A program made the translations under genes and the position numbers. Under the pieces are notes generated by a model. That model did no database searches and was not told the origin of the DNA. It saw only the letters and a program-made list of their open reading frames with translations. Below are positions 1 to 8,164 of a stretch of DNA of 64,000 nt, piece after piece (position 1 is the stretch's first letter; every line of letters starts with the position of its first letter). This stretch comes from a bacterium (lineage in GTDB: Bacteria > Cyanobacteriota > Sericytochromatia > S15B-MN24 > UBA4093), in the NCBI GenBank assembly GCA_017744355.1, contig JAGIBK010000001.1:959694-1023693 (forward strand), given 5' to 3'.

Positions 1-794
1 GTCTCACCGAGCAGGGTCTCGAAGCGAGAAGCCTCGCTCAGGGCGCTGCTCTGATCCAGGATCCCCAGCGCCTTGCCGAGGCTCGTGGGCGAGACGCCCT
101 GGGTCAGGGTCGCCAGGCGCTGGCTCTTGATGCCCTCGAAGCCCTTCTCGACCTGGAAGTCGGGATAGGCCTCGGTCATGAGGGTCGAGGCGAACGTCAC
201 GAGCGTCGAGCCGGGCGTCACGTCCACCACCTGGCGCTTGTCGTTGACCGAGGCGATGTTCGCCCCGAGCGGCGCGGCCAGGAAGCCCGCCACTCCCTGC
301 GAGTTGCGCAGGATGGTCTGGATGATGAAGGGATGGCGCGCGCCCTGCACGACCAGGCGCAGCGAGTAGCGCCCCGCCGCATCCGTGGTCGTGGTAGCCT
401 TGACCTCCCCGGTGAGGGGATCCACCACCTGGATGGTCGCATTCCGCACCGCGCCGTCCGCGGCCCACTCGGGCTGCAGGCTCTGGATCCTGAACGAGAG
501 GCCCTGGATCTTGTAGGGCGCGACGGTGGCGAGGGGAGCGACCGTGGTCAATGGCGCGACCGTCGTGAGCGGCGCCACGGTGGTCAAGGGCGCGACCGTC
601 GTGAGCGGGGCCACGGTGGTCAGGCTTGGCGGCAGCTTCACGGCGCCGTCCAGGCTGAAGGCCCGATAATCGGGCTCCGTGGCCGCGCCGAAGCTCTGGG
701 AGTTGCCCAGCGCCACCCCGAGGCCGTACAGGCTGCAGCCCGTCAGTTGAAGCAGCGTCAGGGCCAGGGCGCCTCTCAGGATCGCGTGCCGCAT
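1..794 (-). CDS. Partial lipoprotein with TTVAPL repeats and a carboxypeptidase-regulatory-like domain
   Basis: The reading frame begins at the ATG at 794 and is still open at the window edge, so the C-terminus is missing (264 codons seen). The N-terminus is a signal peptide ending in a lipobox (LTGC, Cys about residue 17), so the product should be an envelope lipoprotein. Residues about 59-94 are six copies of a hexapeptide close to TTVAPL. A stretch with PLTGEVKATTTTDAAGRYSL follows, resembling a carboxypeptidase regulatory-like beta-sandwich. It is clearly paralogous to the lipoprotein at 4076-5167: both share a motif around GSTLV, EAYP and GIKS. It is the last visible gene of the left of two duplicated minus-strand operons. 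Function unknown; surface adhesion or scaffold is only a guess. Confidence 0.8.
   Translation of the reverse strand, partial: MRHAILRGALALTLLQLTGCSLYGLGVALGNSQSFGAATEPDYRAFSLDGAVKLPPSLTTVAPLTTVAPLTTVAPLTTVAPLTTVAPLATVAPYKIQGLSFRIQSLQPEWAADGAVRNATIQVVDPLTGEVKATTTTDAAGRYSLRLVVQGARHPFIIQTILRNSQGVAGFLAAPLGANIASVNDKRQVVDVTPGSTLVTFASTLMTEAYPDFQVEKGFEGIKSQRLATLTQGVSPTSLGKALGILDQSSALSEASRFETLLGE
513..620 (-). repeat. Six 18-bp tandem repeats encoding TTVAPL
   Basis: Six in-frame 18-bp units encode five TTVAPL hexapeptides and a last ATVAPY. Neighbouring units alternate two synonymous forms (accgtggtcaa and accgtcgtgag types), which suggests expansion as pairs. The paralogue at 4076-5167 has only a non-repeated Pro/Leu/Ala-rich stretch at this place. 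Confidence 0.9.
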
Positions 795-808
795 GTCGCG
801 TCCCTCCC

Positions 809-1540
809 CTAGAACCCGCTCAGGGCGAACGAGGCCGTCATGGCGCTCAGCTCGCGCCCGTAGAGCGCGCTTTGGGTCCGCTCGTACCGGTAGCCGAGCG
901 CGAAGCGATCGCCCCAAAAGGTGAGGCGCGGATGCACGCCCACGCCCCAAGTGGAAGGCAGGCTCAGCCGAGTGTCCCCGAGGTGAGCAAATCCCTGGGG
1001 CAGGGCCTCCACCTCGAGCTCCAGGCCGAAGGGGCCGAAGAGCGGACGTCGGTAGTCCATCATGAAGGTCACCCCGTGGAAGAGGTGCCACGGCGCGAAG
1101 AGGAAGGCCGGCGCGGTCCCGGGCGCCTTGGCGCTGCTCGAAACCTCCACCCAACGCGCGGCGTAACCGGCCCCAAGGCCGAGCGACCCGCCAAGCACGT
1201 CGTAGGCCAGCATCCCGCCGACCAGCGCCTGGGTCTCGGTGCGCTGATGAATGGTCCCGGGAAAATCCGGATCGGCGATCGCAAAGGCACCGCGCGCCAG
1301 GGTCGCGACCGCGCGCCAAGGATCCGCAGCCTGGTAGCGCCAGCCGAGGTGATAACGTTCGGCCGAGGGGATCCGGCTCGAGAGGGTCTCCGGCGCGTAG
1401 GTCTCGGTCGCCGATCCCCGCGAGAAGCCGAAGCGCACGGATGAGCGCCCGCCCTCGGCCGCATCGGCGGACACATGAGCGGTGAGCAAGAAGGCGGCGG
1501 CGAGGATGGCGACCGCAGCAGCGCTACCGAGAAGCCGCAT
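809..1540 (-). CDS. Small outer-membrane beta-barrel-like protein
   Basis: A 243-residue secreted protein. It has an N-terminal signal peptide (hydrophobic run at about residues 5-28, cleavage likely after ADA) and a body of alternating aromatic/polar strands, and it ends in Phe (…FALSGF), the usual C-terminal signature of outer-membrane barrels. The last 60 residues match the C-terminal half of the protein at 5544-6698, including the LGYRYERT / LGYFYERT strand and the SGF end. This one lacks the extra N-terminal domain found there. It lies 2 bp after the NHL lipoprotein gene and 14 bp before the next lipoprotein, so it is part of one operon. Transport or surface function is not known. Confidence 0.75.
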   Translation of the reverse strand: MRLLGSAAAVAILAAAFLLTAHVSADAAEGGRSSVRFGFSRGSATETYAPETLSSRIPSAERYHLGWRYQAADPWRAVATLARGAFAIADPDFPGTIHQRTETQALVGGMLAYDVLGGSLGLGAGYAARWVEVSSSAKAPGTAPAFLFAPWHLFHGVTFMMDYRRPLFGPFGLELEVEALPQGFAHLGDTRLSLPSTWGVGVHPRLTFWGDRFALGYRYERTQSALYGRELSAMTASFALSGF

Positions 1541-1542
1541 GA

Positions 1543-3072
1543 CTAGAGGCCCCCCATTCCAGCGCGAAGCAGGCGCAGCCGATGATTGTCGCGATCGGCG
1601 ATGAGGACCTCCCCCGAGGGGGTCAGGACGAGCCCGCGCGGAGAGTTGAACTTGGCATTCATCAGCAAGCCGTTCCCGAAGCCCGCGGCGAGACCGCCCG
1701 CCAGGGTCGAGATCTGTCCACCCGGGACGACCTTCCGAATCCGGTGGTTCAGGGAATCGGCGACCAGCAAATTGCCCGCCGCGTCGAGGGCGATGCCGGC
1801 GGGGCTCTCGAGCTTGGCCGACATTGCCGGGATGAAGTCGGCGCTGGATGCTCCGCCCCCCGTAATCGTGTAGAGGTAGAACGCCGCCAGTGAGAGGGTG
1901 AAACGGTTGCCAGCAGCGGCGGCCAGGATTCTCACCCGGTTGTTCCCGGTATCGGCGATGATGAGATTCCCCATGTCGTCCACGCGCAGCGCCGTAGGGG
2001 CGTTGAGTTGCGAGGAGGTTCCGTAGGCCCCATCCCCGTTGAAGCCCATGGTGCCCGTGCCCGCGATCTTGTACAGGTACTGGGCGGTCATGGTCTTGCC
2101 GAAGTAGTTGCCTGCGGCCGCAGGCACCATGCAGACCAAGTGGTTCTGGGTGTCGGCGACGAAGAGGTTCCCGCTCGCATCCACCGCGACCCCCGTGGGG
2201 CCCTTGATCTGCGCAGTGGCCGCGTTCATGCCGTCGGCGCTCCCGCCCGCGATCCCGTTGCCCACGCTCGTCGTGATGATCCCGGCGGAATCGACCCGGC
2301 GGATCTTGTTGTTGTTGGTGTCGGCGATGTAGAGGTTGCCGCTCGCATCCAGCGCCAGGCCGGAGGGAGCGTTCAACTGTGCGGAGGTTGCGGGCCCGTT
2401 ATCGCCGGCCAACCCCACGGCCCCCGTTCCGGCCACGGTGTAGACGCGGCCCGCGAGCATCGCCTGCCCGAAATACGTACCGGGCACCTTGGGAATCATC
2501 CGAACGCGATGGTTGCCCTCTTCGACGAAGATGACATTCCCCGAGGCGTCCACCGCCACGTCCGTCGGCCGATTGAGCTGTGCGCTCGCGGCCGCGGTCC
2601 CTTCCGGACTGAAGCCGGGGGTGCCCGTCCCGGCGAGCGTTCCAACCGTGGAGCCTTCCGGCATGACCGAGATGGTCGCAACGTTAGGCCCTGCCAGCAA
2701 GGCGAGGGTGGTACTGCCCGAGGCGATCAAGGACCCCGTCGCCCCGCCCTGAAAGAGGGTCGCCTCAATCGAGGCCGAGCCGACGGGTACGGTGAAGCCG
2801 ACCGAAAGCGACGCCGCGCTGGTGAAAACGGGAGAAACCAAGGGCGCCTTGAGGCGGGGAGAGTTGACCGTCACCACGACGGTATCCCAGGCAGCAGGGG
2901 CGGGCAGGGCCTGAACGGTGCGCTCGGTCTGCAGATCGAGCGCAAGATTCGCCTGATAGAGGGCGAACCGCGGCGCGATCGCCTGCGGCGCGCGCGCGAC
3001 CGGACTCACCGCTCCCGGGGCGCACCCGGCAGCAGCAAGCATGGTGATCAGCAGTCCCCAGCGCACGCGCAT
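1543..3072 (-). CDS. NHL-repeat lipoprotein, six-bladed propeller
   Basis: A 509-residue protein with a signal peptide and lipobox (AAGC at about residue 16), so it is probably anchored in the envelope. After a 130-residue N-terminal beta domain (the part with ERTVQALPAP and GSTTLALLAG) come six NHL repeats. Each has a core like GVAVDASGNLFVADT followed by N-x-x-R, which is enough for a closed six-bladed beta-propeller. NHL propellers usually mediate binding rather than catalysis. It is paralogous to the NHL lipoprotein at 6695-8152 and sits in the same position in its operon, between a Y-type lipoprotein and a barrel. The partner molecule cannot be told from sequence. Confidence 0.85.
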   Translation of the reverse strand: MRVRWGLLITMLAAAGCAPGAVSPVARAPQAIAPRFALYQANLALDLQTERTVQALPAPAAWDTVVVTVNSPRLKAPLVSPVFTSAASLSVGFTVPVGSASIEATLFQGGATGSLIASGSTTLALLAGPNVATISVMPEGSTVGTLAGTGTPGFSPEGTAAASAQLNRPTDVAVDASGNVIFVEEGNHRVRMIPKVPGTYFGQAMLAGRVYTVAGTGAVGLAGDNGPATSAQLNAPSGLALDASGNLYIADTNNNKIRRVDSAGIITTSVGNGIAGGSADGMNAATAQIKGPTGVAVDASGNLFVADTQNHLVCMVPAAAGNYFGKTMTAQYLYKIAGTGTMGFNGDGAYGTSSQLNAPTALRVDDMGNLIIADTGNNRVRILAAAAGNRFTLSLAAFYLYTITGGGASSADFIPAMSAKLESPAGIALDAAGNLLVADSLNHRIRKVVPGGQISTLAGGLAAGFGNGLLMNAKFNSPRGLVLTPSGEVLIADRDNHRLRLLRAGMGGL

Positions 3073-3080
3073 CGTTCCCC

Positions 3081-3935
3081 CTACTGGAGATTCACGCTGA
3101 TGCCCGCTCCGCGCTGAACCAGCACCTTGCGCGTCCGGCGGCTCACGACTTTGTTCGCATCGTCCAGGCCCACGATGGTGACGTCTCGGATCGCATCGGG
3201 ATCACCCGCCGACAGCGCCGGCACGGTCACGGTCTGGCTCGGCGAGCCCGCCCCAGTCACCGTCACCGAGGTGGTGGCGTTGAGAAGTGTGCCCGCTTGA
3301 TCGCGGAACTCGGTGTAGAAGGCCTTGAAGGGTGACGCGGGCAGGATGGAGGTGAGCACGTCGATGGGCTGCTCGGCCATGAGCATCGGGAAGCCGATGG
3401 ATTCCGTCGCCGTGCTTGCGGTCGCAACATAGGTAGGGCTGTCGAACCAGATCTGGCCCACGGTGTTGATGTAGATCGAGACGGTCGCATCCTTACCTGC
3501 GTCGAGCCGGATGCTGCTCGAAGCCCCCTGACCCACGATCGAACTACCGGTCGCGAGGCTGACCAGCAGTTGGTAGTCGGCGGCGGGCGGCAGGCCCGTG
3601 AGCACCGGCGAGGTGAAGACGTTGTTGGCGGGGATCACGTTGCGCAGGACCGTGTCCATGCGCGCGCCCTTGAGGCGTGCCGAGTTGACCCGCAAGAAGA
3701 GCTGATCCCACGGGTCGGCGTCGGCGACCGCCTGGGTGCCGTAGGCGCGGCGCTGGTCCACCACACGCATGGTGAGCGAGCCAAGGCCGGTCGAGTTGGT
3801 GAAGAGCTTGACCTTGGGAACACTCGTGGCGGCATCTCGCTGCTCAGGCACCGACGCCGGGGCGATGCAACCCACCAGCGTCAGCGTAGCAGCGGCAAGG
3901 GCAGCCAGAACGTGGCGCGGCGATTGGAAGACCAT
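3081..3935 (-). CDS. Envelope lipoprotein, first gene of the left duplicated operon
   Basis: The start is set at the ATG at 3935 because AGGAGA stands just upstream and the product then begins with a proper signal peptide and lipobox (LTLVGC). The 284-residue body is Ser/Thr/Val-rich and probably all-beta. It ends with VLVQRGAGISVNLQ. The protein at 8165-9025 is a paralogue with the same domain order: an opening FT-G segment, a LLAGENKTVPVKINSIGDV / LDAGKDATVSIYINTVGQI strand pair, and a final KVLxVxxGA. It opens the operon 3081 to 1. A longer in-frame start exists upstream but would spoil the signal peptide. No enzymatic motif seen. Confidence 0.8.
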   Translation of the reverse strand: MVFQSPRHVLAALAAATLTLVGCIAPASVPEQRDAATSVPKVKLFTNSTGLGSLTMRVVDQRRAYGTQAVADADPWDQLFLRVNSARLKGARMDTVLRNVIPANNVFTSPVLTGLPPAADYQLLVSLATGSSIVGQGASSSIRLDAGKDATVSIYINTVGQIWFDSPTYVATASTATESIGFPMLMAEQPIDVLTSILPASPFKAFYTEFRDQAGTLLNATTSVTVTGAGSPSQTVTVPALSAGDPDAIRDVTIVGLDDANKVVSRRTRKVLVQRGAGISVNLQ

Positions 3936-4019
3936 GCGGATTCTCCTGTTCGAAAACGGGAAGACGGTTGGCGCGCAGGTGCGCCATCTTTTCAATACCC
4001 TCGCCCGTTTGCCGATAAT

Positions 4020-4055
4020 CCAAGCGCAGCGTGAGTATTCTCACACTGCGCTTGG
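4020..4055. terminator. Hairpin between the two duplicated operons
   Basis: An inverted repeat of 10 + 5 bp with one mismatch and loop TATT (arms CCAAGCGCAG…CTGCGCTTGG) lies 20 bp beyond the stop of the lipoprotein gene 4076-5167 and upstream of the next operon's first gene. No T run follows on either strand, so termination is likely but not canonical. The left operon's promoter must lie in 3936-4019. Confidence 0.5.
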
Positions 4056-4075
4056 GGATTCCGCACGTAGAGGTG

Positions 4076-5167
4076 CTACTCGAAGACAACCTCGACGCCC
4101 TTGGCTGGGGTCGGCGAGGGCAGCGGCGGCAGCGAGGGCAGGACGGTCTTGATTTGATCGGCCTCGCTGCGGGCCTTGTCGAGATCGACGTTCTTGCCGA
4201 TCGCATCGAAGAAGCCCTCGGTGCTGTCCGCCGCAGGCGGGGTCGTGAGACTTGAGAGGCGATCGATGAGCTGGCCGAGGATCGCCGCGTTGAGGGCCGG
4301 AGCCTCCTGGGTGATGCTCGAAGCGCCCGACGCCTGCTGCGCTAGCTTGCGGACCTCGTAGGTCATGACCGCCGAAGCGGTAGCCGTGTCGCTCAGGAGC
4401 TTGTCGAAGGTGGCGGCCTTCAGGGTACGGCTCTGGTTCAGGAGAGCGGCCGCTCCCTGGAGCCGGAGCGGCGGGATGGCCCCGACCATTGCGGCGAGGC
4501 GATCGCTCTTGATGCCTGTGTAGCCCTTGGTCATCTCGAAGGTCGGATAGGCCTCGCTAAGCAGCGTCGCCGAGAGAGCAACGAGCGTCGAGCCCGCGCT
4601 GAGATCAAGGGTGGAGCGCTTGCCTACCGGCTGCGACACGTCCACGCCCACCGGAGCGGCGAGGAAGCCCACCACCTGATTGCGGCCGTTGCGCAGGATC
4701 GTCTGGGCCATGTAAGAATGGCGCGCGCCCTTGAAGACCAGCTTCGTCGCGTAGAGCCCGTCGGTACTGGTCGAGGCGGTGGCGGCCACCTCACCCGTCG
4801 CGAGATCGACGAACTCGACCAGCGCCTCGCGCACGCCCTCGGGCCCGAAGGTCGCCGCCTGGGTCGTGCGAGCCGCGGGGAAGACGCTCTGGGCGTAGAG
4901 GTGGACGCCGGCGAGGGGTGCCACGGCGAGCAGCGGCGACACCACGGTCAAGGCGGGCAGATCCGTAAGAGGCGTCGCGCCGCCGATGGTTTCGGGCACC
5001 ATGACGCGACCCGAGAGGAGGCTGATGCGGTCCGTGGCCAGATCGCTGGTCCCGCGGCTCTCGGAGGTCCCGAAGCCCAGCGACGAGGCCAGGCCGTAGA
5101 CACTGCAACCGGCAAGAGGACCGAGCACCCCGAGTACGAGGCCCAGCCGGAGGGCGAAGCGATTCAT
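4076..5167 (-). CDS. Lipoprotein with a carboxypeptidase-regulatory-like domain, paralogue of 1-794
   Basis: The start at 5167 gives a 363-residue protein with signal peptide and lipobox (LAGC). It overlaps the previous gene by 4 bp (ATGA), so translation is probably coupled. A middle section with LATGEVAATASTSTDGLYATKLVFKG fits a regulatory-like beta-sandwich. It continues GARHSYMAQTILRNGRNQVV, matching GARHPFIIQTILRNSQGV of the protein at 1-794. The C-terminal third is Ala/Leu-rich and helical. It is the last gene of the right duplicated operon (9025 to 4076). Role unknown; the secreted lipoprotein assignment is firm. Confidence 0.8.
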   Translation of the reverse strand: MNRFALRLGLVLGVLGPLAGCSVYGLASSLGFGTSESRGTSDLATDRISLLSGRVMVPETIGGATPLTDLPALTVVSPLLAVAPLAGVHLYAQSVFPAARTTQAATFGPEGVREALVEFVDLATGEVAATASTSTDGLYATKLVFKGARHSYMAQTILRNGRNQVVGFLAAPVGVDVSQPVGKRSTLDLSAGSTLVALSATLLSEAYPTFEMTKGYTGIKSDRLAAMVGAIPPLRLQGAAALLNQSRTLKAATFDKLLSDTATASAVMTYEVRKLAQQASGASSITQEAPALNAAILGQLIDRLSSLTTPPAADSTEGFFDAIGKNVDLDKARSEADQIKTVLPSLPPLPSPTPAKGVEVVFE

Positions 5168-5526
5168 CGGGCGACCTCCGCCTGGGGCTTCGAGGCCTTG
5201 GCGAAGGCATCCCAGGGACTCCAGAGCCCGATGCCGACGAGGCCGACGCCGCCCGCCACGCGCAGGGTCTGGTCCTGGGATCCCGTCCCAAGCTGGGTCA
5301 GACCCAGGCAAACGGCGGCAAAGCCGAGATGGGTCAAGCCCTTGAGCACATCGCCCTGCAAGAACTGGCCCGAGCCGGGGACGACGAACGAGGCGCCGAC
5401 CGGCACGTACTGGGTCCAATCCGGAGCCGGTTGCTGGCGGACCTCGGGCACCGGCGCGTTCTCGAAGCCCGAAGCGGCGCCAGAGAGGGCCAGGGTAGTG
5501 GTCAGAGCCGCAATCATGAGGGCCAT
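5164..5526 (-). CDS. Small membrane protein, DUF5683-like
   Basis: A 120-residue protein with an N-terminal signal or anchor segment (MIAALTTTLALSGAASG). A Pro/Gly-rich motif VVPGSGQFLQGDVLKG is followed by two hydrophobic helices (residues about 66-82 and 89-104). The PGxGQ…G…KG motif is typical of DUF5683-type small membrane proteins that accompany outer-membrane components. It has no counterpart in the left duplicated operon, so it was gained here or lost there. It is translationally coupled to the following lipoprotein gene. Confidence 0.65.
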   Translation of the reverse strand: MALMIAALTTTLALSGAASGFENAPVPEVRQQPAPDWTQYVPVGASFVVPGSGQFLQGDVLKGLTHLGFAAVCLGLTQLGTGSQDQTLRVAGGVGLVGIGLWSPWDAFAKASKPQAEVAR

Positions 5527-5543
5527 GGCGATTCTCTCCTGTG

Positions 5544-6698
5544 TTAGAAGCCCGAGAAGCTCATACCGAGCGTCACGCCGCTGGATTCGCGGTGAAAGGG
5601 GGCCCCCATCGTGCGTTCGTAGAAATAACCGAGCGTCACGCGCTGATCAGGCCAGAGCGTCAGCTTGGGCTCCACGCGAAACGCCGTCAGCCACGGCATC
5701 TGCGTCCCGTCGTTGATGTGCGCGAAGGCGTAGGGTACCCACTCGACGTCCAGGCCGGCGCCGAGCGGACCGAAAACGGTGCCCGCGAACGACTGGCGAA
5801 CAAGCGGCCCGTGGAAGAGCTGCGAGCCCGCGAAGAAGAAGGTCGGGCTCGCAACCTGCTGGCTGCTGTCCGCCTGGGTGAAGGTCGCCTGGTAGCCGAA
5901 GCCGGTGCTGCCCTGGACGCCGCCGAGGGTGTAGCGGCGGGCGAAGGACGCCGACAGGTTCGTCTCGGCGCGCTGATGGGTCACCCCGGCGTAATCCGGG
6001 TCGTCGTAGCGGTAGCCGCCGAAGCCGAGGCGCACCGGGACGCTGTACTCCCCGCGCACGGGCTCCCAGCCGAGGTTGAAGCGGTTGGCCCAGTTGGCGC
6101 CACCGACGAGGGCTTGCGGATCGTAGCGCTCGGAGACCGGCCCGCCGGTGTAGCCCATGCGCAGGGTGGGGAATTGCCAGGCAGGACCGGCCTGCGGCGC
6201 GGGCACGTAGGGACGGGCCTGGCCGCCGCTGCGCGGCACCACCGTGACGCGCTGCAACACCGGGGCGGTGGGGCGCATGGCCCCTGCCTTCTTGGGATCG
6301 CGCGGGGCGATCGCTAGGCGAATCCCCGTCCCGCGGTAGGTGGAATCGGGCTCGGCCACGAGCGGCACCCGCCCCTCGATAACCAGGTGCAAGCCCTGGA
6401 TCTCGGGATCATAGGCAGCCACGTAGGCGCTGATCAGGGGCGAGTTCTCGATGCGGGCGTAGAGCTCGGCAAAGGGGAAATCCGCCCGGGGAATGTCCAC
6501 GACCACGCTCTTGCCCACGTTCGAGACGGAGGTCATCGGCGCGCGTGGGCCTTCGAAGGGCAAGTAGATCGCCCCCTCGTTGGGCTCGTAGCGGATCTCG
6601 CGCACCATGGTGAGCGGTTGCGGGGCCGCCGCGAAGGCCGCCTGCGGGGCGGCGAGCGTGACGGCGAGAATCAGGGCCAAGCGTCCAAGCTGCTTCAT
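5544..6698 (-). CDS. Outer-membrane barrel with AMIN-like N-terminal domain
   Basis: A 384-residue secreted protein with a signal peptide ending AFA. Residues about 30-125 (VREIRYEPNEGAIYLPFEG … VVVDIPRADFP) resemble an AMIN-type beta domain, common in envelope proteins of Cyanobacteria and often involved in peptidoglycan or secretin contacts. A linker follows, then a C-terminal barrel half (about residues 190-384) ending MSFSGF that is homologous to the whole mature protein at 809-1540. The start overlaps the stop of the NHL gene by 4 bp. The domain call is by eye and a profile search is needed. The two barrels show that one operon copy gained or lost the AMIN-like domain. Confidence 0.7.
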   Translation of the reverse strand: MKQLGRLALILAVTLAAPQAAFAAAPQPLTMVREIRYEPNEGAIYLPFEGPRAPMTSVSNVGKSVVVDIPRADFPFAELYARIENSPLISAYVAAYDPEIQGLHLVIEGRVPLVAEPDSTYRGTGIRLAIAPRDPKKAGAMRPTAPVLQRVTVVPRSGGQARPYVPAPQAGPAWQFPTLRMGYTGGPVSERYDPQALVGGANWANRFNLGWEPVRGEYSVPVRLGFGGYRYDDPDYAGVTHQRAETNLSASFARRYTLGGVQGSTGFGYQATFTQADSSQQVASPTFFFAGSQLFHGPLVRQSFAGTVFGPLGAGLDVEWVPYAFAHINDGTQMPWLTAFRVEPKLTLWPDQRVTLGYFYERTMGAPFHRESSGVTLGMSFSGF

Positions 6699-8152
6699 GG
6701 CGTGACGGTGCTCCGGATGCGCGTGCGATCGGAAACGTAGAGCGAGGCGGACGCGCCGTCCACCAGGATGCCCAGGCCGGCCGGCTCAAGCAGCGTGGCG
6801 CACTGAGCCGCCTTCGCGGTCGTCACGTCAGCGGTCCCCCCGTCGCCCCACGCGGTCGCGATGAGGCCATTGCGCAGGGTAACGACCCTTACCACCTTCG
6901 CGTCCGTGTCCATCACGTAGAGGTGGCCCCCATCGAAGGCATCGTAGCTCAGATCAACGGGGCGCTTGAAGGTTGCCGCGGTCGCGAGGCCCCCGTCGCC
7001 CTCCGAGGGCTTCGCGACATCGCCCACAGCACCCGTCCCGGCGACGACCGAGGCTTGTAGCGTGCCGAGGTTCACCTCTAGGACGCGGTAGCGACCGGTA
7101 TCGGCGACGTAGAGCCGGGTCCCATCCGCGTTGAGGGCGAGGCCCTGGGGGTTCGAAAAGCTCGCATTGCTCATCGCAATGCTCAGGGTCGTCACCTGCG
7201 GCGACGAGAGGTTGGTCACGTCGATCCGCGCGAGAGTCCCATCGCTCAGCGACACATAAAGGCGCTTACGGACCGGGTCGTAGCACATCCCGTTCGGGAT
7301 TCCGTCGAGGAACGGCACCAAGGTGGCCACCTCGTTGGTGGTGCCTAGGCCCCGCACCACGCTCACCCGCGCGTTGGACGTGTCGGTGAAGAAGAGGACA
7401 TCCGCCTGATTATCCAGCCCCGCGGCATAGACCAGCGCACGCGGACGAGCGCCCGGCAATTGCACGAGCGTCTCGATGCGATCGCGAGCAGGCGTGATCG
7501 TGCGGATGCGGGCATCCCCTTGATCCGCCACGTACAGGGTGCCATCCGGCGCGAACGCGATCCCCATCGGGCGCTTGAACTTGGCAGCAGACGGCAAGCC
7601 ACCGTCGCCCTGGTCACCGGGCACGGTGTCATCGAGCAGCGCGCCGCTCACGTTCGCAAGCACCTGCGCGGTCCAGGGGAAGAGCGTCGCGAGCTGAATC
7701 TGGGCGCGGGCGCTCTCGGCGGCGCGCAAAGAAAGGCCCGTCTGGTACCCAAGCGCGTTACGCACCGGGCCGTCGGCGGAGTCACGATACAGGCTGGCAT
7801 AAAGCGTGTAGCCAGCGCCCGGCCGGGTGTTCGGGAAGAGGACCGCCGTCGAATCGGCGAGCCCGCCTGCCTCGACGAAGCTTGTCCGCGCGAGGTCCTG
7901 CCGGCGGTCGGCAACGAGCGTCGCGGCATTCGAGAGGACGAAGCTCGCCGTGGCCCAATCCGTCGGCACGGTCTGGACCTGCCGGCCGCTGGCCCGCAGG
8001 TTGACTCGAATCCCGGCGGAGAGCTCACGCTCGGGCCCCAGGAGGTCGAAGCCGGCCCCCGGCGAAGCCGCCGGACCAGGTACCGCGCAGGCAGTCAAGG
8101 TCAGCGCAAGCGCCGCTTGTGCGAATCGCATGGAAGGTGAGAGATGCGTCAT
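6695..8152 (-). CDS. NHL-repeat lipoprotein, paralogue of 1543-3072
   Basis: About 485 residues. It has a signal peptide with lipobox LTAC, then a beta domain with RQVQTVPTDWATA, which mirrors the ERTVQALPAPAAWDT of the paralogue. At least five NHL-type repeats follow (for example GIAFAPDGTLYVADQG and GLALNADGTRLYVADTG), more diverged than in the other copy. An ATG at 8131 directly before the signal peptide is an alternative start; neither has a clear Shine-Dalgarno sequence, and the gene begins 12 bp after the previous stop. Likely an extracytoplasmic binding propeller. Ligand unknown. Confidence 0.8.
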   Translation of the reverse strand: MTHLSPSMRFAQAALALTLTACAVPGPAASPGAGFDLLGPERELSAGIRVNLRASGRQVQTVPTDWATASFVLSNAATLVADRRQDLARTSFVEAGGLADSTAVLFPNTRPGAGYTLYASLYRDSADGPVRNALGYQTGLSLRAAESARAQIQLATLFPWTAQVLANVSGALLDDTVPGDQGDGGLPSAAKFKRPMGIAFAPDGTLYVADQGDARIRTITPARDRIETLVQLPGARPRALVYAAGLDNQADVLFFTDTSNARVSVVRGLGTTNEVATLVPFLDGIPNGMCYDPVRKRLYVSLSDGTLARIDVTNLSSPQVTTLSIAMSNASFSNPQGLALNADGTRLYVADTGRYRVLEVNLGTLQASVVAGTGAVGDVAKPSEGDGGLATAATFKRPVDLSYDAFDGGHLYVMDTDAKVVRVVTLRNGLIATAWGDGGTADVTTAKAAQCATLLEPAGLGILVDGASASLYVSDRTRIRSTVTP

Positions 8153-8164
8153 CAAGGGTAGCGC

